A stretch of DNA of 64,000 nucleotides from Streptomyces lydicus. GTDB lineage: Bacteria; Actinomycetota; Actinomycetes; Streptomycetales; Streptomycetaceae. The position numbers and the translations under genes were made by a program. Shown here piece after piece: positions 56,209-64,000 of this stretch. Positions within the stretch are counted from its first letter, which is position 1; every line of letters starts with the position of its first letter. Under the pieces are notes generated by a model. It had not been told where the DNA came from. It saw nothing but the letters and a program-made list of their open reading frames with translations, and searched no databases. Location: assembly GCF_000717345.1 (NCBI RefSeq), contig NZ_JNZA01000012.1, forward strand, positions 1-64,000, in the 5' to 3' direction.

Positions 56209-56509
56209 GCGAGGAGCATCGCAGAGCGGCCGGGACGGTGAGGTTGCGGTCCCTCGCCCCGGACGACCGCACCAGCGGTGAACAGGCCCTCCGCCGCTAC
56301 GCGTTGGGCGTGCGGCTGCCCTGCTGCGGGCGGCCGCGCCGACCCTCGGGCCCGCTCGCTGTCCGCCTGACCGGCCGGGGCCCGAAGGACAAACCGACGG
56401 TGCGTTACTCCGAGTCGCGCAATTAATGATGAGTCAGGTTTTAGACGATTCTGTGAAGGTGATCCCTGAAAAGGTCGATATACCCCTTTGAGTCTCCTGA
56501 GGAGCAAAC
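56209..56509. other. Intergenic region with an A+T-rich leader
   Basis: The right third (about 56400-56500) is strikingly A+T-rich for this genome and probably holds the promoter of the His-rich peptide gene. I could not define -35 and -10 hexamers with confidence. No gene is seen in the left part. Confidence 0.4.
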
Positions 56510-56764
56510 ATGCGCATCCGCGCCGCGATCGCCGCCAGCGCCCTGGCCACCACCATCGTCATGGGCGGTGCGAGCGCCGCCCTGGCGAACGGCAAGGACC
56601 GCCACCACGGCCACCACAAGCACTACAACCACCACCGCGGCCACGGCCACGGCCACTACGGCGCGTGCTGGCTGTCCGCGGGCGTCTACGAGCACGTCGG
56701 CCCGGCCTTCAGCGAGGGCTGCGAGCGCGGCGGCATGGGTTGGGGCGACCGCGACTACAAGTAA
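56510..56764 (+). CDS. Secreted His-rich small protein
   Basis: 84 residues. A Sec signal peptide ends at Ala-Leu-Ala (about residue 25). The mature chain opens with a His cluster (about 30-51: His-His-Gly-His-His-Lys-His), then Ala-Cys-Trp-Leu-Ser and Gly-Cys-Glu-Arg-Gly-Gly, giving two Cys residues. GAGGAG precedes the ATG. It may bind transition metals outside the cell. Together with the gene at 39259 it makes two such products in one window, though the C-terminal halves differ. Confidence 0.78.
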   Translation: MRIRAAIAASALATTIVMGGASAALANGKDRHHGHHKHYNHHRGHGHGHYGACWLSAGVYEHVGPAFSEGCERGGMGWGDRDYK

Positions 56765-56839
56765 GTCGCGCAGCCATCCCGCCGGTGCCGGCCGGACGAC
56801 CACGGGTCGCCGGCCGGCACCGGCAGCTGTGTGAGCGGG

Positions 56840-57349
56840 TCAGTGCGGGCCCTTCCGGCCCGTGGTGCGTTCCGGCTTTCCCGGCGCCAGTTCCGGCAGG
56901 GCGGACAGTGTCTCCAGGGACCTGAGGAAACCGGACCGGTCCGCGGCCGGGAGCCGGGCGAGCAGCCGTTCCTCGCCCTGCTGGATCGCCGACTGCGCGG
57001 CGTCCCGCAGCCGCCGGCCCTCGGTGGTGAGCGACAGCAGCCGGGCCCGGCGGTCCTCGGGGTCGGGCTGGCGGTGGATCAGCCCCCGGGCCTCCAGGTC
57101 GTCGAGGACGGCGATGATGCGGGTCTTGTCCGCGCGGATGGCGCCGGCCAGCGCGGCCTGGGTGCGGATCGGGGTCTCCTCCAGGTGCAGCAGCACCGTG
57201 TACGCCCACATCGTCAGCCCGTGGGCGTCCAGGACCGGCTGCTCGGCGGCCATCAGCGCGCGCCCCAACGGCACGATCATCGCTGCCAGGTCGGGACGGG
57301 CCGGCCGTCCTTCGGAGGTGGCGCCGTCGTCGGCTGCGTTCTCGGCCAT
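56840..57349 (-). CDS. MarR-family transcriptional regulator
   Basis: 169 residues. The winged helix (about 50-120) contains Thr-Gln-Ala-Ala-Leu-Ala-Gly-Ala-Ile-Arg-Ala-Asp-Lys-Thr-Arg-Ile and the wing Pro-Asp-Pro-Glu-Asp-Arg-Arg-Ala-Arg. The start at 57349 (Met-Ala-Glu-Asn) lacks a clear ribosome-binding site. It is divergent from the TIGR03086 gene with 52 bp between the starts, which suggests that it represses both. TTGACAATTGAT at 57367-57378 may be its site. Confidence 0.9.
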   Translation of the reverse strand: MAENAADDGATSEGRPARPDLAAMIVPLGRALMAAEQPVLDAHGLTMWAYTVLLHLEETPIRTQAALAGAIRADKTRIIAVLDDLEARGLIHRQPDPEDRRARLLSLTTEGRRLRDAAQSAIQQGEERLLARLPAADRSGFLRSLETLSALPELAPGKPERTTGRKGPH

Positions 57350-57365
57350 GGCCAAGAAAATACCC

Positions 57366-57378
57366 GTTGACAATTGAT
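57366..57378. promoter_or_regulatory. Candidate MarR operator/promoter
   Basis: GTTGACAATTGAT is an A+T-rich island centred on CAATTG in the 52-bp divergent promoter. Its TTGACA could be a -35 element for the rightward gene, but no -10 fits before the ATG at 57402. Symmetry is imperfect. Confidence 0.35.
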
Positions 57379-57401
57379 GTGCTGGAGCAGATCGTAAGCG
57401 C

Positions 57402-58103
57402 ATGCCTATGAATTCTGCCGCGCCGTCGACTCCGCGTGCCGCTCCGGACGCGGGCGCCGTCGACGCCACCGCGCCGCCCGCCACCGCACCCCGCCCGGAC
57501 CTCGCGCACCTCACCTCGCTGCACGCCCGCGCGGTCCGGGACAGCGTCACCCTCGTCCGCCGGGTGACCCCCGACGACCTGCCCCGGCCCACGCCCTGCT
57601 CGGCGTGGACGCTGGCCGGTCTGCTCGCCCATATGACGGCCCAGCACCACGGGTTCGCGGCGGCGGCGCGCGGCGACGGCCGGGATCCGGCCCACTGGGC
57701 GGTCCACCCCCTCGGTGCCGACCCCGTCGCGCGGTACGCCGCGGCGGCCGACGAGGTCATGGCCGCCTTTGCCGCCGTCGGCACTCCCGACCAGCCCTTC
57801 ACCCTCCCCGAGTTCACCACCGCGCGGACCTTCCCCGCCCACCGGGCGATCGGCTTCCACCTCATCGACTACCTGGTGCACAGCTGGGACGTCGCCCGGA
57901 CCCTGGGCCTCGATTACGCACCCGGCCCGGCACTTGTGGAGGCCGCCCTCCCGATCGCGTACGCCGTCCCGGACGACGACTCCCGCCGCACCCCGGGCAG
58001 CGCCTTCCGGCCCGCCCTGGCTGCCGCCGCCCACGCGGCGCCCCTGGAACAGATCCTGACCGCCCTCGGCCGCTCCCCGGACTGGCCCACACCCCTGCCG
58101 TGA
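57402..58103 (+). CDS. TIGR03086 metal-binding protein (mycothiol/maleylpyruvate-isomerase-like)
   Basis: 233 residues with an Ala/Pro-rich N-terminus of about 35. The four-helix DinB-like fold has Thr-Pro-Cys-Ser-Ala-Trp-Thr-Leu-Ala-Gly-Leu-Leu-Ala-His-Met, a typical motif with one metal-binding His, and His-Leu-Ile-Asp-Tyr-Leu-Val-His-Ser-Trp-Asp, which supplies the others. Related proteins use mycothiol or bacillithiol as cofactor. The reaction is unknown. It is divergent from a MarR regulator, which fits a detoxification role. Confidence 0.88.
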   Translation: MPMNSAAPSTPRAAPDAGAVDATAPPATAPRPDLAHLTSLHARAVRDSVTLVRRVTPDDLPRPTPCSAWTLAGLLAHMTAQHHGFAAAARGDGRDPAHWAVHPLGADPVARYAAAADEVMAAFAAVGTPDQPFTLPEFTTARTFPAHRAIGFHLIDYLVHSWDVARTLGLDYAPGPALVEAALPIAYAVPDDDSRRTPGSAFRPALAAAAHAAPLEQILTALGRSPDWPTPLP

Positions 58104-58194
58104 CGGCCCCGGCCGTCTTCCGGCGGCCGCGGCCCGGCAGGACAATGCTGCACGACGCCCCGGAGCGGGTGCCGGCGAGGAAGGACCTCATGCG

Positions 58195-59262
58195 ATGAGC
58201 GGGACCACAGGCGCCGCCGTCGGCGGACGGTTCGCCGTGCCCGTCGTCGACATCTCCGGCTGGAGCGGAGGCACCGCGGCCGGACGCGCGCTGATCGCGG
58301 CAGACGTCGACCGGGCGGCGAGCACCGTCGGCTTCTTTCAGGTCCGCGGGCACGGGATCCCCGACGGCGTGGTGCGGGACTTCGCGGCCGCACTGGACGC
58401 GTTCTTCGCGCTTCCCCTGGAGGAGAAGAAGCGGCTGCGTCCGCCGTCCCCCGGCGTCAACCGCGGATACACCCCGCCGCGCACCGAGCAACTCAGCCTG
58501 AGCCTGGGCGTGGCGGCGGCCGCCGAGGACCTCTTCGAAGCCTTCAACGTCGGCTCCGAGGCGACCTCCTTCCCCGGCCTGCGACTCCCCGAGGCGCACT
58601 ACCCGGCCAACATCTGGCCACCGGTGCCGGGCTTCCGGCGGGCGGTGGAGGAGTGGTGCGGCCGGGCCGGCGCCCTCGCCCGGCGGCTGACCGGGATCTT
58701 CGCCTGCGCGCTGGGGCTGGCGGAGCACTACTTCGTCCCGTTCACCGATCACTCCCTCGACGTCCTGCGGATGAACCACTACCCGCCGCCGGAAGCGGAC
58801 CACGTCCCCGACCGCGGCCGGATGGGCATGGGCGCGCACACCGACTACGGCATCGTGACCGTGCTGTGGGCCGACCGCGTGGCGGGGCTGCAGATCCTCG
58901 ACGACCGCGGCGGCTGGCACGACGTGGTGCCGGAACCCGGCTGCCTGCTGGTCAACCTCGGTGACCTGCTGGCCCGCTGGACCAACGACCGCTGGCGGTC
59001 CACCCTGCACCGGGTGCTGCCCCCGATCGACGGCGAGGGGCGGCTCGTCCGGCGCCGCTCCGCCGCGTACTTCCACGACGGCAACTGGGACGCCGAGATC
59101 ACCGCGCTGCCCGGCTGCGTCCCGGTGGGCACCGAGCCGCGGTACCCGCCCACCACGGTCGGCCGGCACCTCGCGGAAAAGCTGGCCGGTTCGCGCGCCG
59201 GGCAGCTCAACGAGAACTCCCCCCGGGAGGCTGCCCGGCTGCGGAAGGCCGACAACGGCTGA
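58195..59262 (+). CDS. Isopenicillin-N-synthase-like 2OG/Fe(II) dioxygenase
   Basis: 355 residues. The DIOX_N domain starts with Val-Pro-Val-Val-Asp-Ile-Ser and includes Gly-Phe-Phe-Gln-Val-Arg-Gly-His-Gly-Ile. The catalytic domain has Gly-Ala-His-Thr-Asp-Tyr-Gly (HxD), Ser-Thr-Leu-His-Arg-Val (distal His) and Arg-Arg-Arg-Ser-Ala-Ala-Tyr-Phe (2-oxoglutarate-binding Arg/Ser). All Fe ligands are intact. GAGGAAGG precedes the ATG. The substrate is unknown; 92 bp separate it from the TIGR03086 gene, so co-transcription is possible. Confidence 0.92.
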   Translation: MSGTTGAAVGGRFAVPVVDISGWSGGTAAGRALIAADVDRAASTVGFFQVRGHGIPDGVVRDFAAALDAFFALPLEEKKRLRPPSPGVNRGYTPPRTEQLSLSLGVAAAAEDLFEAFNVGSEATSFPGLRLPEAHYPANIWPPVPGFRRAVEEWCGRAGALARRLTGIFACALGLAEHYFVPFTDHSLDVLRMNHYPPPEADHVPDRGRMGMGAHTDYGIVTVLWADRVAGLQILDDRGGWHDVVPEPGCLLVNLGDLLARWTNDRWRSTLHRVLPPIDGEGRLVRRRSAAYFHDGNWDAEITALPGCVPVGTEPRYPPTTVGRHLAEKLAGSRAGQLNENSPREAARLRKADNG

Positions 59263-59279
59263 GCACCGTTCAGCCGTTG
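59253..59279. terminator. Hairpin overlapping both stop codons of a convergent pair
   Basis: CAACGGCTGA (59253-59262) pairs with TCAGCCGTTG (59270-59279) around seven bases. The left arm ends with the dioxygenase stop and the right arm begins with the hydrolase stop, so the hairpin serves both directions. Confidence 0.75.
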
Positions 59280-60097
59280 AGGAACGCCAGCAGATCGGCG
59301 TGGAATTCGTCCTTGTACGGGGCGACCGCGAACAGGCCGTGCGGCGCGCCCGGATAGACCCGCAGCGTGGAGTCCCGCACCAGCTTCGCGGACTTCTTCC
59401 CGGCGGCGACGAACGGCACGATCTGGTCGTCGTCGCCGTGGATGATCAAGGTCGGGACGTCGAACCGCTTGAGGTCCTCGGTGAAGTCGGTCTCGGAGAA
59501 CTGCTTGACGCAGTCGAAGGCACCCTTCAGGCCGACCTGCATGCTCCAGAACCAGAACGCGTCACGGATCCCCTGCGAGACGGTGGAGCCGGCCCGGTTG
59601 GCGCCGTAGAAGGTCTCGCTGAGGTCCTTGTAGAACTGCGAGCGGTCGGCGGCGACGCCGGCGCGGATACCGTCGAACACGTCGATCGGCAGCCCCTCCG
59701 GGTTGGCGTCCGTCTTGAGCATCAGCGGCGGGACGGCCCCGAGCAGGAGGACCTTGGCGACCCGGTCCGTGCCGTGGCGGCCGATGTAGCGGGTCACCTC
59801 GCCCCCGCCCGTGGAGTGCCCTACCAGGGCCGCGTCCCGCAGGTCCAGGAACGTCATCAGCTGCGCGAGATCGTCCGCGTAGGTGTCCATGTCGTTGCCC
59901 TGCCAGGGCTGGCCGGAACGCCCGTGGCCGCGGCGGTCGTGGGCGACGGCGCGGAACCCGGCGGCGGCGACCAGCTTCATCTGGTCGTCCCAGGCATCCG
60001 CGTTGAGCGGCCAGCCGTGGCTGAACACGACGGGCCGGCCGGAGCCCCAGTCCTTGTAGAAGATCTCGGTGCCGTCGGTGGTGGTGAACGTGGCCAT
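59270..60097 (-). CDS. Alpha/beta hydrolase, non-haem chloroperoxidase type
   Basis: 275 residues. The catalytic triad is visible: Ser in Gly-His-Ser-Thr-Gly-Gly-Gly-Glu, Asp in Ile-His-Gly-Asp-Asp-Asp, and His in Ala-Pro-His-Gly-Leu. The oxyanion region His-Gly-Trp-Pro-Leu and Asp-Arg-Arg-Gly-His-Gly-Arg-Ser are typical of bacterial cofactor-free haloperoxidases/perhydrolases and related esterases. No signal peptide. AAAGGA precedes the ATG. It lies 19 bp downstream of the small membrane gene on the same strand and converges with the dioxygenase gene. Confidence 0.93.
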   Translation of the reverse strand: MATFTTTDGTEIFYKDWGSGRPVVFSHGWPLNADAWDDQMKLVAAAGFRAVAHDRRGHGRSGQPWQGNDMDTYADDLAQLMTFLDLRDAALVGHSTGGGEVTRYIGRHGTDRVAKVLLLGAVPPLMLKTDANPEGLPIDVFDGIRAGVAADRSQFYKDLSETFYGANRAGSTVSQGIRDAFWFWSMQVGLKGAFDCVKQFSETDFTEDLKRFDVPTLIIHGDDDQIVPFVAAGKKSAKLVRDSTLRVYPGAPHGLFAVAPYKDEFHADLLAFLNG

Positions 60098-60116
60098 GGG
60101 GCGTCGGGTCCTTTCG

Positions 60117-60386
60117 TCAGCAGGGGTCCGACGGCGGGGCGGTGCCCCGTCGTCTGCGGGCGCCGGCGACCAGGCCCGCGCCCGCGAGCACCGTCAGTCC
60201 GGCGAGGGTGCCGACGCCCATGAACACCAGGGGCTTGGTCACCGCAGCCCGGTCGGGCTTCGCGGCCGGCGCGGCGACGGCGGGTACGGCGACGGTGCAC
60301 CACACCGTGAGGAGCGCCGCCACGAGGACGCACCCGCGGCCGAGGCGGCTCGGCCGGGCAGTTGAAGCCGGTGTGGCCATGCGCAT
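60117..60386 (-). CDS. Small secreted/membrane protein of unknown function
   Basis: 89 residues from the ATG at 60386 (an ATG two codons later is possible). A Sec signal-like helix (about 16-38, ending in Ala-Val-Ala-Ala) is followed by a short polar stretch and a second hydrophobic helix (about 52-74) with a basic Arg-Arg-Arg-Arg tail. The layout is that of a tiny type I membrane protein with almost no extracytoplasmic part. GGAAAGAG precedes the start. It probably shares a transcript with the hydrolase gene. Confidence 0.6.
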   Translation of the reverse strand: MRMATPASTARPSRLGRGCVLVAALLTVWCTVAVPAVAAPAAKPDRAAVTKPLVFMGVGTLAGLTVLAGAGLVAGARRRRGTAPPSDPC

Positions 60387-60671
60387 CTCACTCTTTCCGT
60401 TCGCCAGGAGGAGGCCGGCCGGGCGCGGCGGCCGGCGCGGCATCGTGTGCGGGGCGGCCGGATCGGACGGCCGCCGGCTCCAGCGTTTCCGGCCTCCGCC
60501 GAAGGGGCGTGCCGGGGAGGGCAGGAGAGTGAAGAGGGTCCACCGACCGGGTGAGGCGGGCGGGCAGGGCACATGTCCACGGCCGCGCGGGCTGCGCCGG
60601 CAGCGCGGCGGTGCGCCCCCGGCGCCCCGGCACACCGGCCGTGCACCCTGTACCGGTCGCGCACCGGTCCC

Positions 60672-60677
60672 TAGCGT
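60672..60677 (+). promoter_or_regulatory. -10 element for a leaderless P450 transcript
   Basis: TAGCGT lies eight bases before the GTG at 60686 and there is no ribosome-binding site. This is close to the TANNNT-N6/7-RTG pattern seen at other genes of the window. Confidence 0.45.
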
Positions 60678-60685
60678 CGCGCGGT

Positions 60686-61933
60686 GTGACCACCATCCCT
60701 GAGGCTCCGGACATCCTGTCACCCGAGTTCGCGGCGGACCCCTACCCCGCATACCGCATCCTGCGCGAGCACCACCCGCTGCTCCACCACAAGGGCACCG
60801 ACAGCTATCTGCTCTCCCGGTACGAGGACGTAGCACGGGCCTTCCGCGACCCGGTGTTCACCACCGACAACTACGCCTGGCAGATGGAACCGGCACACGG
60901 CGGCCGCACCCTGCCGCAGATGAGCGGCCGCGAACACGCCGTACGACGCGCCCTGGTGGCCCCCGCCTTCCGCGGCCGGGAGCTGCGCGAAACGTTCCTG
61001 CCGGTCATCGAGCGCAACGCCCGCGAGCTGATCGACGCCTTCCGGGACGCCGAGGAGGCCGACCTGGTCGAGCAGTTCGCGACCCGCTTCCCGATCAACG
61101 TGATCGTCGACATGCTGGGCCTGGACCGGGCCGACCACGACCGCTTCCACGGCTGGTACGGCGCGGTCGTCGCCTTCCTGTCGAACCTCGCCCAGGATCC
61201 CGGCGTCGCGGCGGCGGGCCGGCGCGCGGGCGAGGAACTCGCCGCGTATCTGCGCCCGGTCCTCCGGGCACGGCGCGCGGCGCCCGGCGACGATCTGCTC
61301 TCCAGGCTGTGCACCGCGGAGGTCGACGGGGTCCGGATGGACGATCAGGACATCACCGCGTTCGTCAGCCTGCTGTTGTCCGCGGGCGGCGAGACCACGG
61401 ACAAGGCCCTCGCCCTGCTCTTCCGCAACCTGCTGGCGCACCCCGACCAGCTCGCCGCGGTGCGCGCCGACCGGTCGCTGATCCCCGCGGCCTTCGCCGA
61501 GACGTTGCGGTACACCCCGCCGGTCCAGATGATCATGCGTCAGCCCGCGGCGGACGTCACGCTCAGCGGCGGCACCGTCCCCGCGGGCGCCACGGTCATC
61601 TGCCTGATCGGCGCCGCCAACCGCGACGACAGCCAGTACGCCCGGCCCGACAGCTTCGACATCTTCCGCACCGACCTCAACCCGGTGGGCGCCTACTCCG
61701 CCGCGGCCGAGCACGTCGCCTTCGGCCTCGGCCGGCACTTCTGCGTGGGCGCGCTGCTGGCCCGGACCGAGGTGGAGACCGGCGTCGGCCAACTCCTCGA
61801 CGCCTTCCCGGTCATGGAGTTCGCGGACGGTACGGCGCCGGGCGATGACGGGGTCTTCACCCGTGGTCCGCGAGCCCTGCGGCTACGCCTCGGGCGGGAC
61901 GTGGCGCGGTCGGGGGCCGCGGGGGCGGTCTGA
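60686..61933 (+). CDS. Cytochrome P450
   Basis: 415 residues. The I-helix reads Ala-Gly-Gly-Glu-Thr-Thr, the K-helix Glu-Thr-Leu-Arg (ExxR), and the haem loop Phe-Gly-Leu-Gly-Arg-His-Phe-Cys-Val-Gly. The I-helix has Gly where most members have His, a common variation. Soluble, no redox partner adjacent. The GTG start (Val-Thr-Thr-Ile-Pro-Glu) fits a leaderless transcript; the frame is open upstream but reads as non-coding. It converges with the MFS gene. Substrate unknown; it shares little beyond the fold with the P450 at 1090. Confidence 0.92.
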   Translation: MTTIPEAPDILSPEFAADPYPAYRILREHHPLLHHKGTDSYLLSRYEDVARAFRDPVFTTDNYAWQMEPAHGGRTLPQMSGREHAVRRALVAPAFRGRELRETFLPVIERNARELIDAFRDAEEADLVEQFATRFPINVIVDMLGLDRADHDRFHGWYGAVVAFLSNLAQDPGVAAAGRRAGEELAAYLRPVLRARRAAPGDDLLSRLCTAEVDGVRMDDQDITAFVSLLLSAGGETTDKALALLFRNLLAHPDQLAAVRADRSLIPAAFAETLRYTPPVQMIMRQPAADVTLSGGTVPAGATVICLIGAANRDDSQYARPDSFDIFRTDLNPVGAYSAAAEHVAFGLGRHFCVGALLARTEVETGVGQLLDAFPVMEFADGTAPGDDGVFTRGPRALRLRLGRDVARSGAAGAV

Positions 61934-61944
61934 GCCCGCGGGCG

Positions 61945-61982
61945 CGGCCCGTGCCACCGGCGCCGGCGTCGTGGCCGGGCCG
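61945..61982. terminator. Bidirectional hairpin between P450 and MFS genes
   Basis: CGGCCCG and GCCAC (61945-61957) pair with GTGGC and CGGGCCG (61971-61982) with one bulged base. The right arm reaches to the edge of the MFS stop codon at 61983. Confidence 0.5.
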
Positions 61983-63212
61983 TCAGTCGTCGTCCGTCGG
62001 CGGCCGGCGCAGCACGTACAGGCCGACGGCGACGGCCACCGCGATCACGCAGGCGGAGAAGGTCAGGCCGGCGCCGCGCAGGCCGAGTTCCATGGTGAGC
62101 GCCCCGACGCCGACGACCGGCAGCGAGATGCCGAGGTAGGCGACGAGGAAGAAGGCGGAGATGGTGCCGCCGCGGTGCTCGGGCGGCGCGGCGTGGCCCA
62201 CGGCGGTCAGACCGGCGCGGAAGGCCAGCCCCTGGCCGATGCCGCCGCAGACCGCCCCGGTGACCAGCACGGGCAGCGAGGTCACGGCCAGCGACGTGGC
62301 CACCAGCACGAGTCCGGCCACCAGCACCAGGCAGCCGGCCGGCAGCGCTGTGCGGACGCCGATCCGGCCGGACAGCGACTGCCCGACGGTCGAGCCCAGG
62401 AACACCGTGAAGACGACCGCACCGGCGACCGCCAGGTTGTGCACGCCCAGGGTCTGGCCGACGAAGCTCGGCGCGATGGCGGTGAACAGGCCCAGGAGCG
62501 CGAAGCCGGCGAACGCGGCGATGGCGGAGGGGGCGAAGACGCCCCGCACCTCGTGCGGCAGGTGCAGACGCTGCGGCCGGAGCGAGCGGGGGCGGCGCGG
62601 ACGGCGGACGGTCTCCGGCAGCAGCCAGGTCGCCCCGGTCGCGAGCGCCACCAGGCCCAGGTGCACCAGGAACGGCAGTTTCAGCGGCCACGGCGCGTAC
62701 TGCGCCAGCAGGCCGGACAGCAGCGGACCGCAGCCGAGGCCGCCCATGTTCGCGGCGGTCGCGGCGAACCCGGCGTGCGCCTCCTGGCCCGGCTTCGCCA
62801 GCTCCAGCACGGCCGCGGTGGCGGCCCCGCTGAACAGCCCGGCCGCGAAGCCGGACAGCACCCGCCCGAGCAGCAGCATCGGCAGCCCGCCCTCGAAGAG
62901 GAAGCACAGCGCGCTCGCCGCGGACAGCCCCAGGGCGCAGAACAGCACCGGGCGCCGGCCCACCGTGTCGGAGACGTTGCCCGCGAGGAGCAGCACGGTG
63001 ATCACGCCGAGCGCGTAGACCGCGAAGACCACGGTCACCATCAGTTCGGAGAACCCGAGCTGCTCGCGGTAGAGCCCGTAGAGCGGAGTGGGCAGCGTCG
63101 TACCGGCCATGCCGATGGCGAACACGCCCGCCGCCACGGGGTAGCCGGGACGCCGTCCGCCGCGGCCCGCGCCGGTCTCGAGGGGATGTCCGTCGTCGCG
63201 ATCGGTGATCAT
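61983..63212 (-). CDS. MFS transporter (12-helix)
   Basis: 409 residues with 12 membrane helices. The loop Gly-Asn-Val-Ser-Asp-Thr-Val-Gly-Arg-Arg-Pro after helix 2 is the MFS motif A. Overall similarity is to YfcJ/arabinose-efflux-like exporters. The ATG at 63212 follows TACGTT by seven bases, so the transcript is probably leaderless. The substrate is unknown. It lies downstream of the M4 peptidase gene on the same strand, but a hairpin separates them. Confidence 0.9.
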   Translation of the reverse strand: MITDRDDGHPLETGAGRGGRRPGYPVAAGVFAIGMAGTTLPTPLYGLYREQLGFSELMVTVVFAVYALGVITVLLLAGNVSDTVGRRPVLFCALGLSAASALCFLFEGGLPMLLLGRVLSGFAAGLFSGAATAAVLELAKPGQEAHAGFAATAANMGGLGCGPLLSGLLAQYAPWPLKLPFLVHLGLVALATGATWLLPETVRRPRRPRSLRPQRLHLPHEVRGVFAPSAIAAFAGFALLGLFTAIAPSFVGQTLGVHNLAVAGAVVFTVFLGSTVGQSLSGRIGVRTALPAGCLVLVAGLVLVATSLAVTSLPVLVTGAVCGGIGQGLAFRAGLTAVGHAAPPEHRGGTISAFFLVAYLGISLPVVGVGALTMELGLRGAGLTFSACVIAVAVAVGLYVLRRPPTDDD

Positions 63213-63219
63213 GGCGTCA

Positions 63220-63225
63220 AACGTA
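63220..63225 (-). promoter_or_regulatory. -10 element for a leaderless MFS transcript
   Basis: On the minus strand TACGTT is followed by seven bases and the ATG of the MFS gene. No ribosome-binding site is seen. Confidence 0.5.
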
Positions 63226-63283
63226 GGCGGGGGCGGCCGTGCCGTCGAGGTTCACCGGACGGACCGGCGGGGCGGGAACGCAC

Positions 63284-63311
63284 GGTGCCCCCGCCCGGAG
63301 GCGGGGGCACC
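63284..63311 (-). terminator. Terminator of the M4 peptidase gene
   Basis: A perfect 12-bp stem (63284-63295 with 63300-63311) with a four-base loop lies 19 bp beyond the peptidase stop on the minus strand. Confidence 0.75.
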
Positions 63312-63329
63312 ACTGGGGGCGAAGCCCGC

Positions 63330-64000
63330 TCAGTGCTTGGCCGACGGCTTGTTGGCCGCCGTCACGTTCACCGCGGCCCAGGACTTGTCGACCGCCTTGT
63401 ACTCGGCGCTCCCGGCGCCGTACAGGTCCTTCGCCGCACGCAGCGTCGCGCTCCGGGCGTCGTGGAAGTCGGTCGTGGAGACCATGTACCGGGTGAGTGC
63501 CTGGTAGAAGATCGCGGTCGCCTTGCTCCGGCCGATGCCGGTGACCGTCGAGCTGTCGTAGGTGGGGGAGTCGTAGGCGACGCCGCCGATCGTCTTCTTC
63601 CCGCTGCCCTCGGCGAGCAGGTAGAAGGCGTGCGAGGAGACGCCGGAGCCGGCGTGCACCTCGGTGTCGTAGGACGCCTTCGACCAGTAGTCGACGGTGC
63701 CCTCCAGCTTGTCGAGGGACGGCTTGTCCAGCCGGCGCAGGAACTTCTGCGCCAGGCCGAGCTTCTCGCCCATCAGGTAGTTCGGCGGGTTCTTCGGGTT
63801 GTTGGTGGAGAACTCCACCGCGCTGCCGAAGATGTCCGCCAGCGACTCGTTGAGGGAGCCGGGCTCACCGAACTGGTTGCCCTCCTCGTCGACGCGCGTG
63901 GGCTGGAGGTTGGCGGTCGCGTCGACGACGCCGTGGGTCAGCTCATGGCCGGTGACGTCCAGGACGACCAGCGGCTTGGCGAACGTCTGGCCGTCGCCGT
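63330..64000 (-). CDS. M4-family (thermolysin-like) metallopeptidase, C-terminal part
   Basis: The gene enters from the right edge; about 223 codons are present. The zinc motif His-Glu-Leu-Thr-His (63933-63947) and the downstream ligand in Asn-Glu-Ser-Leu-Ala-Asp are intact. They are followed by the C-terminal helical domain with Gly-Ser-Gly-Val-Ser-Ser-His-Ala-Phe-Tyr-Leu and Ala-Leu-Thr-Arg-Tyr. Members are secreted as propeptide-bearing zymogens that degrade protein outside the cell; the signal and propeptide are outside the window. The chain ends Pro-Ser-Ala-Lys-His with no additional C-terminal domain. Confidence 0.93.
   Translation of the reverse strand, partial: GDGQTFAKPLVVLDVTGHELTHGVVDATANLQPTRVDEEGNQFGEPGSLNESLADIFGSAVEFSTNNPKNPPNYLMGEKLGLAQKFLRRLDKPSLDKLEGTVDYWSKASYDTEVHAGSGVSSHAFYLLAEGSGKKTIGGVAYDSPTYDSSTVTGIGRSKATAIFYQALTRYMVSTTDFHDARSATLRAAKDLYGAGSAEYKAVDKSWAAVNVTAANKPSAKH

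Overview
The window is very GC-rich, densely coded actinomycete DNA and almost certainly comes from a Streptomyces chromosome. The lineage markers are an AfsA/ScbR-type gamma-butyrolactone locus, four SpoIIE/PP2C-type phosphatase genes, an actinobacterial group 1h (high-affinity) [NiFe]-hydrogenase cluster, DUF4232 and DUF6893-type proteins, several GTG and one TTG start codons, and promoters arranged for leaderless transcripts. No rRNA, tRNA, CRISPR array, insertion sequence or replication origin was recognised.

Layout. 1-4.7 kb: the end of an unknown gene, strong hairpins, a cytochrome P450 with an HD-domain protein, small proteins, and an alkylation-repair pair (Ogt plus a 2OG-Fe(II) oxygenase). 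4.7-10.3 kb: signalling locus of an SDR reductase, an AfsA-family synthase and a ScbR-like receptor around a recognisable autoregulatory element, followed by an MFS transporter fused to carboxypeptidase-regulatory-like repeats. 10.3-13.2 kb: a decayed stretch, a secreted beta-helix protein broken by one missing C, and a DUF4232 lipoprotein behind a three-heptamer, 11-bp-period direct repeat. 13.35-26.8 kb: one co-directional hydrogenase operon: structural subunits (hhyS, hhyL), four soluble accessory proteins of unknown role, a maturation protease, a tiny membrane protein, then hypA, hypB, hypF, hypC, hypD and hypE. Most junctions overlap by ATGA or GTGA. The operon ends in three consecutive strong hairpins.

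27-45.6 kb: Tat-exported DyP peroxidase, small proteins, an ArsR/MFS efflux pair with a perfect operator, two APC permeases, three PP2C phosphatases (one translationally coupled to a MASE1 sensor), a split LigD (ligase and polymerase as divergent genes), a His/Gly-rich secreted peptide and an acyl-CoA synthetase. 45.6-46.5 kb is non-coding, with hairpins, a G-quadruplex motif and about seven degenerate ~50-bp tandem units. 47.3-55.3 kb: a large membrane sensor-phosphatase-kinase, a SHOCT protein, and a DeoR regulator with a DUF1537 kinase, PdxA2-type dehydrogenase and MFS carrier, which together fit D-threonate catabolism. 55.4-64 kb: methyltransferase, a second His-rich secreted peptide, MarR regulator, TIGR03086 protein, an IPNS-like dioxygenase, alpha/beta hydrolase, a second P450, an MFS exporter and the C-terminal part of an M4 metallopeptidase that runs off the right edge.

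How it fits together: the hydrogenase operon should let resting cells or spores oxidise atmospheric H2. HypA-F and the protease build and insert the NiFe centre. The soluble accessory proteins and the small membrane protein are the least understood part and the best candidates for a new electron-transfer or anchoring module. All functional calls come from reading the sequence; no database search was run.
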